This document shows, piece after piece, positions 34,339 through 45,531 of a stretch of 64,000 nt of DNA. Every line of letters starts with the position of its first letter. The first letter of the stretch is position 1. Both the position numbers and the translations under genes were made by a program. Source of the stretch: Panicum virgatum (lineage: Eukaryota; Streptophyta; Magnoliopsida; Poales; Poaceae); the NCBI RefSeq assembly GCF_016808335.1, contig NC_053136.1, positions 5,934,531 through 5,998,530 of the forward strand, in the 5' to 3' direction. The notes below the pieces were generated by a model. The model saw only the letters and a program-made list of their open reading frames with translations, was not told the DNA's origin and did not search any database.

Positions 34339-36343
34339 TGTAACCCAAGAATCACACCAAATCCACCCAAGTCAGGTCAGGACTAACGTGGACCAGACAA
34401 GGCAGCTCAGGACAACCCACCAGAGGAGGTTGGGGGCGGTTGGCTCCACTGGCAGGCCGGCTGACCAGCCTAGTCGGCCGACCGGCCCATGGGCCCCACC
34501 GCCTTAATCCAGACACGTGGCGGCGTCTCATAGGCTCCCAATGGCGGTTTGCTAAGGATTGGCAGCTTCTCACCCGTGGCTCCCTACTATAAATACAAGG
34601 GGGTCGAGAATAGGACACACACCTCACCTTACTCACCTCTTGCATAGTATTTAGGTTTTGTGGAGTTTAGAAGAAGTCTAGGAGTCATCGAGTCGCTGGA
34701 GTTGCTCGAGAGTTCTGGTATGGGTTCATCTCTAGCTCTCTCTTATAATATTCGGTTGTTTGTAATAAAATTAGACTATGGTTACCGATATATGCTCGAA
34801 GTATGTTCTGAGTTATCGGATATATGCTTCTTGATCTGGATGCATTATTGTTCAATGCTTGCATTGCATGATCGCCTTGTGCTTGCGATGGTTAACATAT
34901 CGGCCTTAGAACTCCATCAACAGCTTCTTGAGTTTATACTAGTATGTTAGGATAATAGTAATGCTATGCTTAAGAGTTCTCGGTAGAAGTCGAGTGATTT
35001 CTTATCACTCGCGAGATATGAGATGTTTAGAAGTCGAGTAACTTCCGGTTACTCGCGAGATATGAGAATTATTTATATTTCGACACATGAGTTGTTGAAT
35101 GGATATAGAATGCATGGAAATTTGAGACCGGACGGGAATTGATGATGATGTATAGGTATGGCAGCAGGACAGGGTTCCTGGGTGTCTTAGTCCCATCTGA
35201 GTCGGTTAAGGACTGTACCGTTGTTGGCCCTGATGATCATGTTTGAACTGCACTAACCGCATGCTGGGAGTAGGAGGTAATCGAAACCGGTAAGCCTAGT
35301 ACTGTCTCGCTTCGAAAGTACAAAACTTCATCACCACCCCTTAGGGCGAGTCGAGTAGTCGCGGAGAAACGGGATGCATATGTTTACTTTTGGTGGTCTC
35401 TCGTTGAGCTCGACTGACTATATGTAGGTGGGGCGGTTCTGTAGTTCGAGGCAGAGAGGGGAATGGTTGGTGCGTGTGGTCTGATGGGGCATACGCGTGC
35501 CGTGTTGGTTAAGTCCACCTTACAAGGTTAAATCGGATCGATTCGCCGTCAGTCGCTCTCGAATATGAGCACCTTGATCTTCGAGTCACATCGTAGTAAG
35601 GAAGTGAAACGGAAAGATATGATAAATGTTGATATTTCTTAATCAATTTTGTTTTCACTTGGTTGTCAATACATGCAAACCATAGATATTTAGCAAATCT
35701 ATTGCTTTAATTTGGAACTAAAATCTTGAAATCAAGGATATACTTTTAGGTGCTTTTTCTGCAAAACAAACTACCAGCCAGATAACCTTGCATGTCTAGA
35801 TATGTGGGCTAAGTATACCCATTAGACGGGTAAGTCTTACTGAGTATTAGTATACTCAAGGGTTTTATTGGAAAAATAATTTCAGGACTCGTACACGTAG
35901 ACTTATGTCCGTGTTGCGCCAAGTTCGTTCGACTGAACGCGAATGGGTGGAACGTTGAGGATCCAGGCACGTAGCTTTGGAGTGTATGGAATTGCACACT
36001 TGTGGGCTGAGTGTGTAATTCATTTTTGTTCTTATATATTGTAGTGACAGATTCCTTGTTTATCAAACTTCGTATAAATAGCAGACACACTTGTATATTA
36101 TTTTGTATTTCGAACTCGGTTTGTAATTTAAATGTTTCATAGCATATGTTGTTTGTATTTTTAAGTATTGTGTGGTGCTCGTACCATCTGCGCTCACCTT
36201 CGTGTAAGACTAATAGTGATGTTTCGATTGGACTGTGGGTTGAGAAAGGATCGCCAAATTAAGCCATTAAGCTAATACGCCCGATGTGTTCAAATGACGG
36301 CCATTACGCTTAATTAGAGTTTTAATTTGGCGGTTCCGTCACA
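34339..36343 (+). mobile_element. Gypsy-like LTR inside the Helitron
   Basis: It starts TGTAACCC and ends GGCGGTTCCGTCACA. A TATA box (ACTATAAATACAAGG, about 34586) fixes the plus orientation. The 3' two thirds match, in reverse orientation, the chromovirus LTR at 45779-51846 (for example TCACTCGCGAGATATGAG and the final GGCGGTTCCGTCACA). The flanking 5-mers are CCAAG and TATAC, so no target duplication supports these limits; the left edge may be off, or one side has been rearranged. There is no coding region. Confidence 0.6.
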
Positions 36344-36539
36344 TATACTCCCGGATAAAATGCTACAGCAGTATTCCGTGCGCTTACTGATTTATTCGTG
36401 GTTCATAAAATACTTCTACCCCCAATTAGCGTCTGCGGGCGTCATCACTGCCCGGTGGTTACACTGGTAGGCCCCTAACACCTGGCCACTGCCTACCTCG
36501 CGGGTAACCTCTCCTCCTCGCTCGCTCCGGGATACCATC

Positions 36540-37000
36540 GCGTCACGCGCGCCCCGCGGCCACCCTGCGCTCGACTGCATGGCCGATGACAGCTGGGCAC
36601 TCGGCCTCATAGCGTGGGAGGAGGCCGCCGCCTTCATGGGAGACCCTTGGGCGCAGCTCGCCTCCGACGCCTCCAGGTGCCCCTCCCCTCCAGCGGGCGT
36701 GCGACCAGGTCGTCTTCCTGCCCAAATCGACCAAAAGGCAGAAAGGAGGGGGCGACGGGGGAGATTCACCTGTGCTCCGAGCCCTCGCGCAGGCCGAGGT
36801 GCTCGCGCTTCCCTTGGATGCCCTGCACTGCGGCCTATAGCCCAGGGCTCCCCTCCTGCAGCAGCAGCAGCAGCAAACAGCGGCAAAACCCGTCTGGTTC
36901 AACTCGAGCTAGCGCGAGAGGGCGAGGGGGAGCAGGAGGGTGGGCCGCAGGGTCATCCATCACCGTCGTCGACACCGTACCCATATCGCCATGAGCAACA
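36540..37000 (+). pseudogene. GC-rich gene-fragment candidate carried by the Helitron
   Basis: A GC-rich island in an AT-rich Helitron opens with ATGGCCGATGACAGCTGG and reads MADDSWALGLIAWEEAAAF, followed by GACGCCTCCAG/GTGCCC, which looks like an exon end and splice donor. A CAG-repeat tract (about 36856-36880) follows. I do not recognise a family. Capture of host exons is common for plant Helitrons, so this is an inference from composition and splice-like context. Confidence 0.35.
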
Positions 37001-38255
37001 AGGAGACGGTGGTGGGACTCTCTGGTCCTCCATCTTCCCTGATCCAGTTGTTTTGGGAAGGTGCACTTGCATCCTGCCACAGGAATCTACTACATGTTGT
37101 GCCCACCATGTGTTGGATCAAATGCCTCACCAGATTGGTAAGTTGTAGAACTCACGAACTGAACAAGGTGAAGCCAGACTTGGTTGTCTGAGAGTCAGGT
37201 AGTTCCAGGTTCCCATGAAGTGTTTGAGGAAAGTCCTATCGAGGTGGTCTAGGATGCGAAGACATTGGCACCAGCAAGCTTGATGTTGAGGGACAACATG
37301 GAGGCAAGTGGATGGAGCTGCAGAGGTTTTGGGGGCATGGGTTCACTTAGAAAAAAAAAAGAAGTACTGGGAGAGTATTTTTTTATTTTATTGATTGTTT
37401 CAGATTGTAGATAGAAAATATTTAGATCAGATTGTAGATTATTGTGTGTTTTTCTGATAATTTACACTGCTTCTAATCTGAATAAATGCTTCCTTTGTAA
37501 GTGGTTTGTAAATCAAAGAATGAAGGGGGTTCGGGTGTTCCACACCTAACTGCACAAAATGACCTTTTTTCCATTTTCTAAATCTGCTGGCTCCGACTGG
37601 TAGCGTACCTGTTTCTTTTGAACTATATGTATATTTCCATTACCCGTTTTTCACTGTTATTTCTATTGACTGCTCCAACTTGCAAATGGGCACTTTTTAA
37701 TCATGACATGAGTGGAAAACAGCCTTTACAAAGTTCAATAGAGAAGAGCAAATGATTCTGGTCAATTTTCTAAATCAAACATGTATGTTCTACTGTACAT
37801 TTTTCATGTAGCCAATTTTCTTCCCTTGCTTTGAAAGGCACCAATGTTATGGTTAAAATAGATAGCTTATTCACTAAATCAACAATTATTCAAGCATCGC
37901 ATGAAAATTAGAACAACAGCTAGCGATTAATATAGCAAAATCTGGAATAAAAAAAATTAAAAGGAGAGCAGCAATGAGCTGCTCAGATTAGTTATCTTAA
38001 ACTACACATGTATTGTATTCATTCTATCGCTGCTATCTGCTTGGCTTGGTTTATTTTCAGCTACGCACTCTTCAGCAATTCAGGCTTGTTGCTCATAAGT
38101 ACTTATTATAGTTTTGCATTACATTTTAAAATTTTATTTATTGTTGTGAAATCGACATGATATACTTTGAAGATAATGACTTATTCATTCTTTGTAGAAT
38201 TTTGATTATTATGTCAAGATGTAACATGTGCGTGTCGCACGTGCACGGTTACTAG
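37001..38255. other. AT-rich 3' part of the Helitron
   Basis: No coding region was found. It ends in the hairpin and CTAG terminus at 38227-38255. Confidence 0.6.
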
Positions 38256-38375
38256 TATTCCAAAATATCCAAACATCAGAAACACGGTCTGATAAAGATT
38301 ATGCTAAATGATCCCTAGATGGCTAGGTTCAGCAAATGGAACTGACATAAACCACAATTACTGTTTCAGGTCCCT

Positions 38376-38740
38376 TTCTGATTGGTACCCACCGCATGAA
38401 CGGGTCACACACCCTACTGTCCAGACGGACTGCATCACTCCCTTTCCGCCATCTCAAATCCTCAACCGTCCTCAACCTGATTCGATCACTTCATATGACC
38501 GCTGTATTTGCCTGGAGAGCTCACTTTTCCACCCTGAGCTTCCATTGCGCTCGCATATACATGCCCCGCATGGCGCCTAGCAAGCTGCCGACGCTCCTTG
38601 TCACGCTCGTCATCCTCCCCTCCGGCTTCGAGTGGGCGTGGGTACCATCGACATCACCAAGGTCCTCGCCGGCTTCCCTGAAATTCAGCACCTTCAACAG
38701 CATGCTTACCAAGACCAAGCTCGCCGCAGTCGTCCAGTGA
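38376..38740 (+). pseudogene. Fasciclin-like arabinogalactan protein fragment, copy 1
   Basis: This is a decayed N-terminal piece of an FLA gene, whose product would be a secreted cell-wall/plasma-membrane glycoprotein. One frame reads a signal-peptide-like MAPSKLPTLLVTLVILPSG, and after a shift FSTFNSMLTKTKLAAVV, the start of a fasciclin domain. ACCATCGACATCACCAAGGT is identical to copy 2. Frameshifts separate the parts, and no second half of the domain was found before the TAG-like stops near 38740. Copy 2 is at 45532-45778. Confidence 0.7.
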
Positions 38741-40054
38741 AGCCACATTGTTGTGAAAAGGTCATGTAATTGGTACCATGTTGAAAATAACAATGCATAC
38801 ACATGAGAACCTTCTAGAAAATTAGAGAGTATGCATGAATCATGGTTGCCACTCTTCATGGTGAATTGTGGAATACTCTAGAAACTAGATATTTGTATGG
38901 TTAGATACGCATGAGCAAAATTTTAGAGTTAGATGTTTTGTAGAAAGTTTGTAGAAGATGGATATATGGCAAAACCATATGAGACATGAAGTCCTAAAAA
39001 TAGGGGTGCTCTCCTCCCCCTTTATATACCATGAGTCCACGACATAAGAGGTCACAAGTAGGAGATGACAAGGTTGCCATGTGGTGTAGTTGTGTCATGA
39101 TAGGATAGTCATATAAAGAGTGTAAGAGTCTTGTGTTGTGCTGCATTTTCAGTAATTGTGTTGTACGCAAATAGAAGGTGGTACTTGATTTCAACCTATT
39201 CGCGAATACCTTGTACACAGTCCTGGTGTACACTCTGCTGAGCTGATTGTCATAGCCACAAAATGTCGAAGTAACAAATGAGGCCTGCCATGATAATACA
39301 AAATAGCCCAAAAAAAATTCTTACACACAAACTGCTGGAAGTTTTATCCTTTTTTCTTTTTTCTGAATCATTTTGACTTATTTTTATATTTTACCGGAAA
39401 TTTGAACTCCTTCTGGGCCTCATTCTCCTTATTGTGTGCCAAAAACTACAGAAAAGGCTTGGCAAATTCATGTATCGCTGTCAAATTATCACAATAACCA
39501 TAGAATTTACACTCTCACTCATCTGTGTTGATATCCTTGTACCACATAATATCTCCTTGAAATATGTACCTACCCACATTTACCTTTCATCATACAAATT
39601 TATTAGCACCTTGGACTCACGAACTTGATATTTATCAAGCATTGTAGCCCAGGTTTGCTCGAACTCAATTGGTCTGAGGGAATGATTGATAACAAATGTC
39701 AAAGTTTCAGACAGCCCGATGTTGAGTATTAAACTGGTTTAGCTCATTCCGATACTTGTTTGTGAGCGACAATATCTATAGTATGTTTTTTCAAATCCCA
39801 AATTTATTGCTTTTACGATTGAGGAATCTTGATCTGCGGCAAACACTCAACAATAGCATTATCAGTAATTCAAATTCATAGCAGTAATACTACAAACAAA
39901 TTCAGTAAACGATACAACACTTCAGTAATGTTTGAGTACATGGACAACATACATCGAGTATCCGAGTAACTCCTTTTAAATTTTCAGTAATCTGAGCAAA
40001 TCCATTTAAGCAATAATGATAGAATGCAAAATAAGCCAACAATCCTATTTAAAT
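38741..40054. other. Gene-free stretch
   Basis: AT-rich sequence in which no named element or coding region could be supported. CTTTATATACC near 39019 is TATA-like, but no downstream gene was found. Confidence 0.5.
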
Positions 40055-41604
40055 TCAGTAATGGTTTTTCCAAAACATGAGTGATAGATAGACACACCGG
40101 CAGTGAGGATAACAATAGGATCCTTGCCCCCCCCCACTCCAAGCTCTAAATTGCCTAAACAACCACTCAAATGTATATGTCTTTTCATCTCTTAACAAGT
40201 CATGACCAAAAATAACATTTTGCAATTGATTGTTGAATCCAAGAAGCATAGCTAGAGGCATACTACATTGATTGGTTCGGTACGTTGTGTCAACAACAAC
40301 CACGCTAGAGTAATCTGCATACAAGGCAAAAATAAAATGTTTTTATTTTCATTTTTTGTCCAGCGCCAAACGGAATATCCCAGTAATGCTTGATCAGTAA
40401 TTCAGTACATGCATAGTCACCCTGCTGACTGATGTGGCTCCAAAACACATTCTTGACGACATTTTTCTCATCTAGTTGGAATCATAAAAGAATTGTGGAT
40501 TATTTGCTTTGCACAGCTTTGGTATATCGTTCATTAATTCTTCTCGAATGTGGGCAGCTCTCGTGTAAGAAGTGGGTTGTGTACAAAATCATCATTTATT
40601 CAATGTTAAAAACATTTTCCACAGTATTTAATGTGTTAAAGAAATAAATCTAGAAGCCATTTTTTTTGCAATCACCTGTTGTGAATGTCTCTCTCAGTCA
40701 AATGTAGATTCTCAGCTCCACCCGCAACACTGCGTAGGACATGCATAACATTGGGGTGGGGGACATGACTAGCATGCATTGTGTCGACCAGGTTCATCAT
40801 AGCTGGATCTTCAACCTTGTGTGCCCTCATATGCTCTTATCATGCTTGGTGTACGAACGAGCTTGTGGTTATACTAAAAAACAATGCGTGTAAAAAAGGC
40901 ACGCCCTCCACCTCCCGTTGTTTTTGCGCACACCATTGCTTGGGAGCCATCACATTTTGAAGTCTTCGACATCTTGCGGTCATCCTTATGTTCGTCTTAT
41001 TCTTCCCCTCAAACGAGCAACAAAATTCTTGTCCATTCATCCTAGTCCTGTTCTTCTTGACGGAAAATCCGATAATCTTAGCATACGCTCTGTAGCACTC
41101 ATATGCACCTTCTAAAGACTCAAAGCTCGTCTCAAAATTTGGAACAAACTTGGTATCCAAATCCCCGTCCTGCCATGAGAACATGTCAGCAATTACCAAC
41201 AACAACATATCCAGTAAGTTCAGTAATATGAGCATTTCAAAGCCATTCAACAAATGCGGTAGGGAATTTACACAGAATTTCAAAACACTAACATGTGTGT
41301 AAGTTTGGTTCACATCAGGTGTAATCATCTCTGAAGGTGCAACACACCACGGTGGCATCATAACTACCGCATACCTCATATCATGCCTTAGCGAGGGAGG
41401 GCTAGAGCTCAATGATTGGGCATTCATCACCACCGGTGTCCTTAACAAATTGCCATTGGTAGCGCCTCCCGCAGGTACTGAATCCGAGGAAGGCTGCGGA
41501 GCTGTTCCTGATAGATGTGCAGATATCGGGGACGCTGTCACACATCTACTAACAAGGTTGATTGCTGGGCCCAAGTGATTCATTGAAATATCACCACCTT
41601 CCAT
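40055..41604 (-). pseudogene. FAR1/FHY3-related (MULE-derived) pseudogene
   Basis: The upstream piece (41604-40840) contains FESLEGAYECYRAYAKIIGFSVKKNR-type sequence, the start of the FAR1 DNA-binding domain. The downstream piece (40324-40055) contains VVVVDTTYRTNQCSMPLAMLLG and LLRDEKTYTFEWLF, the MULE transposase domain of the FAR1 family. About 500 bases with stops lie between them, and no SWIM finger or C-terminus follows. It is either a decayed FAR1-related transcription factor gene or a decayed Jittery/FAR1-type transposase; the absence of clear TIRs leaves this open. Confidence 0.7.
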
Positions 41605-42609
41605 ATCCGAAGCAAAGTGCTACAAAGAAAAGGAAAAACAATGCAAGCTCACTACATTTGCACCCATGTTTCACACTCCCCCTAAAAAAATGAATCCGAA
41701 CTAGAATACTGAATTGCCAAATCCATTTTTTAGAAAATCACTGCTGAACATGATCACTATTGATATAGCTTGCAAAATTCAGCTATCTAGGACTACTGGA
41801 TCAAATACTACTCCATTAAATACTGAATAGCTGGACCAAATACTAGTCTACTGAATACTGAACTATTGGATCAAATACGAGTCTACTAAACACTAAACTA
41901 TTTGGATCGAATACTAGTCTATTGGACTGACTATTGGATCAAATACGAGTCTACTAAATACCAAACTATTTGGATCAAATACTAGTCTATTGAACTGCTG
42001 GATCAAAAATTAAAGAATAAACTACCGAAACGACATGAGATAGAATAGAGCTCCCGAATACTGGTACTACTAAAAGTACCAGACTACTGAACTACATGAG
42101 ATCTGAATAGATCTCCTGATACTCCTAGAAAACTACCAAATATAGAAAAAAATACTGAGCTAGCAAATTTTAATATTCGGTAACTCAATATAGCTTTGAA
42201 TAGGCCAATTATCGAACCCTCAACACCTTGTTGTATAAGACTAAAACTGATTAAAATTACTGAAAAACAATACTCAATCATCCCTATCCAATCGCTGAAC
42301 TATATCAAAGCTGTACTGACAGCAAAACACAAAGAGACTAGTAAGTCGAGTAAGGCAATTACTGATAGAAGATGTTGCGTTCTTCGGTTGTAGCTATCCA
42401 ATCAGTTGAAGGTTTCGGCAATTTTGCAGTCCCTAATATGTACTCCACAAATTGACCAAAGTTACAACAAAATCACTAGAGGTAGAGAGACTATGGGTAA
42501 CGAGAGGGCTTAATATATTACTGAGGTAGATGTGCATTACCCACAAATCAAAGCAAAATTAGAGAAATCGGAAGCATCGGGTGAAGGAGCAACTGCCTAA
42601 TTCGAGGAG
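41605..42609. other. AT-rich stretch upstream of the FAR1-like pseudogene
   Basis: It contains the degenerate tandem repeat at 41797-42008 and otherwise no coding region. Confidence 0.5.
41797..42008. repeat. Degenerate tandem repeat
   Basis: Repeated variants of GGATCAAATACTAGTCTA and CTACTGAATACTGAACTA recur at about 35-45 base spacing, five to six copies. It lies just upstream of the FAR1-like pseudogene. Confidence 0.65.
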
Positions 42610-43665
42610 TGTTGTGGGGGTTCTAGGGGTACCCACAGCCGGGTGGCGGAACGCACCCGCCTATTCCCCGTGAGGGAGTACTCGGGGAAGTACTAGGCGA
42701 TGGGGCTGGATCTACGCTGAGACAAGGACTCAAGAACACACGATTTAGAGTGGTTCGGGCCGCCGGAGCGTAATACCCTACGTCCACTGGGAGATGTATT
42801 GTTCTTGGTGGTGTGTATGAACCTATCCTCCGCTGACCTTGGCTCTTGCCCAGCCTGAGGTTTTCTAGCGGCGCCCCCCTCCTTTTATAGATCAAGGGGG
42901 AGCGGATACATAGGACGTTGATGCCCCGACAGGTGGGCCCAACGTGACTGTGGCTACAGTGGTAGCGAATCTTTCCTCCGATATGCACACTGCTCCTCTT
43001 CTGACTCAGGGGGGTCTTTTCTTGTCCCGTCAGCTAGGCGCCCGTTGGAGTAGCGTAGCTTGCGGCGTGGCCTGCTGAGGCTATTATGCAGCGTCATAAT
43101 GGGCGAAGCCGAGCCGTCGTATCCATCTGTCACGGCAGGCTGGCAGATGCGGTATGGGCGGCGCCAGCGGCTTCACTGCCTTGGTAATACGCGATCAATA
43201 GTGTCCCCTGGTCAATGAAACGCCTCAGCTTCTGTCATATCAATGCAGACGTCCACCAACCGCAATGAATGCAATGGTGGGTGAACGTTAGTAAGGAAAC
43301 CCAAACGGCCATATCTTGCAGACACGTGGCGTCCCCAGACCACCCCGACGTGGGGTGCCGATTTCTTCCCTTAGTGAGGGGTCCGGTTACTATACAGGGG
43401 GTCCGGGACCCCATGAGGGGTCCGGGACCCTGCGGGGGTCCGGTCTCCTTGGGAGGTCCGGAGCCCCGGCTGCTTGCGCATGAGTTCCTGCCTCTTCCGG
43501 GACACGTGGTGTCTCCGGACCTTTCCCAACTGTGGAACGGTCCGGGCCACTGCTGGGAGAACAGGACTCCGGACCTCAGGGGTCCGGCTGTTTGGTTGTA
43601 GTTAAAGATAACTACAAGACCCTTGCCCAGACACAGCAAGAGGGGGTACCCCAGTCCTGGGGTCA
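42610..43665 (-). mobile_element. Probable solo LTR (Gypsy-like)
   Basis: The ends are TGTTGTGGGGGTTCTAGG and CCAGTCCTGGGGTCA. Read on the minus strand there is a TATA box (CTATAAAAGGAGG, about 42878-42890) and a downstream leader. The upstream (right) half has many GGTCCGG/CCGGACC motifs. No 5-bp target duplication is evident, so the limits are tentative. The ORFs within are repeat artefacts. Confidence 0.5.
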
Positions 43666-44456
43666 CCGGGTGGGTTAGGGAGCATCTACTAGAGATTAGC
43701 TATAATTCTAACTAAATTTAGAGATTAAAGGGCTAGTTAAAAAATAAAAAGCTTTCTGAACTGAGGGGTACACCAACAGATTTTCTAAAATGGGACTCTG
43801 CATAAATTACAGTGCCAATAGACCCCACATGTCATACTCCTTTCTTATCTTCTTCCTTTCCCCACCTCCTCTCGCTCCTACCCTGAGGGGAGGGGCACCG
43901 TAGGAGATCCACACACCGGTGGCGAGGTGCGCCCCTTCGATGAGCGCGAGCGAGCTGCTGAGGCCCTGCACGTGGTGTGGCGAAGCGTGTCGAGCTTGTG
44001 GTGTCTCGTCGGCCAGGGACGACGTGTCGCACTCCACTATGGGGTCCTTGATCTCCTGGTGTCGCATCTCATCGGGTGACACAGGCGCAGATGGGGGCAC
44101 CCAGGTCGGGCTCTGACGGCGTGGAGGAGTCAGGGCCGGGGTTGGCGGACGCGGAGAAGAAGCGGCGGCCGGGGTGGAGGAGGATGAAGCTATCGCGTCC
44201 ATGGGGGAATGCCTTTGTGAGGTACTCTGTGGTGGCGCCCGTCGGCCTTTGGAAGCGGCGGAAGGCTCTGTAGCTCCACATCGCCACACCGGTGACTCTC
44301 CCTCCCATATCTGCGAGCTCTAGCACCCTCCCTCCCGTCTTCGGCGCAGCGAGACCTCTAGTGCGGTGGTCATCACTGGCACGAGAGGGCGGGAGCTGCA
44401 CGGGAGGGCACGCGAGACTACGAGAGGAGGGTGGCGAGCTGCGCCCGCGCGACAAA
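43666..44456. other. GC-rich interval without a recognised gene
   Basis: The 160-codon minus-strand frame (44289-43807) and 128-codon frame (44455-44069) are proline/serine-rich and show no domain. A short AT-rich block at 43680-43760 (TTAGAGATTAAAGGGCTAG) resembles the end of a Tourist MITE. This may be a fragment of the 5' part of the gene whose 3' end lies at 44745, but nothing proves it. Confidence 0.35.
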
Positions 44457-44690
44457 GGGCCTGTTTAGTTATCCAAAAAAATTTCAACAGTACATGTCAC
44501 ATCGAATCTTTAAACACATGTATGGAGCATTAAATGCAGTTGAAAAAATAACTAATTACATAGTCTAATTGATTAGCATGAGATGAATCTTTTAAGCCTA
44601 ATTAGTCCATGATTGGATATTATTTGTTAAGTAACCACGAAATTTGCTACTGTACTAAAATCCAAACTTTTTCACCAACTAAACACACCC
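44457..44690. mobile_element. Tourist-like (PIF/Harbinger) MITE
   Basis: The ends are GGGCCTGTTTAGTTATCC and CCAACTAAACACACCC. The inner blocks CACATCGAATCTTTAAACAC, GATGAATCTTTTAAGCC and TAATTAGTCCATGATTGGA are diagnostic of this grass family. No target duplication is clear. Confidence 0.88.
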
Positions 44691-44744
44691 AGAGAAAGCT
44701 AGCAGAGGGGGCTAGCGACTGAAATTTCACATAATGCTGCCCTG

Positions 44745-44841
44745 CAAGTGATTTTCTACAAGAAGATCCGTAAGGTATTCTTCACCGACTCCATCCCCAA
44801 GAACCCTTCCGGCAAGATCCTACGGCAAGTGATTTGTAATA
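44745..44841 (+). pseudogene. 4-coumarate:CoA ligase-like C-terminal fragment
   Basis: One open frame of about 32 codons reads [18 protein letters not shown], then KNPSGKILR. This is the conserved C-terminal segment of 4CL and related acyl-activating enzymes, including the catalytic lysine region PSGKILR. Nothing upstream continues the frame: a Tourist MITE ends at 44690, and the sequence between has no adenylate-forming motifs. 4CL makes CoA thioesters of hydroxycinnamates in phenylpropanoid metabolism; this piece is only a relic. Confidence 0.75.
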
Positions 44842-44930
44842 GATCGATTTTATTTAGTACTCCGAAATAGCAATATTCTCTTTCAAAAAAATTACTCTAA
44901 AATCAGACATTGTCTGCTATAAGAGCAAGT

Positions 44931-45336
44931 CCAACAGACTCTTCAAACAAGAACGGACCGGCAAAAAAAGAAGAACAGGGCTGAAATCGCGTTCCAACGG
45001 ACTCGTCATCTTCAGTCGCTCGCTTTTCGGCTCGGCAAACCCCACGAACCGGAGGGCCCTCCGGTGCTCACGAGAGATTCAATTTCAATTCACCACCGGG
45101 GCCTTGTTGGCCGCTGCCTGAGGATCGGTCGGTCGGCGAGCAGGCGGAAGGGTCGCCGAAGGAGGGGTTGCGGGTGGAGGGGACTCCGGTCCAGGAGAGG
45201 CGAAAGGGGCGTAGGTCGAGTTGGATATGACTAGTCTGTTGGTTCCCGACACTTTGAATAGTTAAATAGATAGCTAAATCACTAGCTAAATAAGAATTTC
45301 GCTAGTGTAATATGGAGAAACTCTTGGAGATGTCCT
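44931..45336. mobile_element. MITE-like insertion in duplicated segment copy 2
   Basis: The ends AGAGCAAGTCCAACAGACTC and CTCTTGGAGATGTCCT are imperfect inverted repeats of the widespread grass AGAGCATCTCCAACAG type. The interior is GC-rich. Comparison with copy 1 (33585-33815) shows an insertion at this point. Exact ends are uncertain by a few bases. Confidence 0.6.
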
Positions 45337-45531
45337 AATATTATGTGCTCCAATTCTAATATTCCAAAATACCCAAAATCAGAAATTGTCTGATAAAGAT
45401 TATGCTGTATGACCCTTAGATGGCTAGATTCAGCAAATGAAACTGCATTCAGAGCGGTCTTTCCAGAGCTGGATTACTCGCTTCAGGTCCCTTTCTGATC
45501 CGTGCCCACCGCATGAACTGGTCTGACCGCT

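Larger units (their letters stand above)
33826..38255 (+). mobile_element. Non-autonomous Helitron
   Basis: The 5' end is TCTATATCTATATTATAAAG. The 3' end is a GTGCGTGTCGCACGTGCAC hairpin, then GGTTACTAG, the CTAG terminus typical of Helitrons. It sits between A (33825) and T (38256) with no target duplication. A paralogous empty site exists in this window: AATTCTAATATTCCAAAATA at 45352-45371 equals the joined flanks of this element. No Rep/helicase frame is present, so it is non-autonomous. It contains an LTR (34339-36343) and a GC-rich gene-fragment candidate (36540-37000). Confidence 0.9.

Noticed and set aside
34334..36348. Calling the Helitron-internal LTR a clean solo LTR
   Set aside because: Flanks CCAAG and TATAC do not match, so only an LTR-like unit is claimed.
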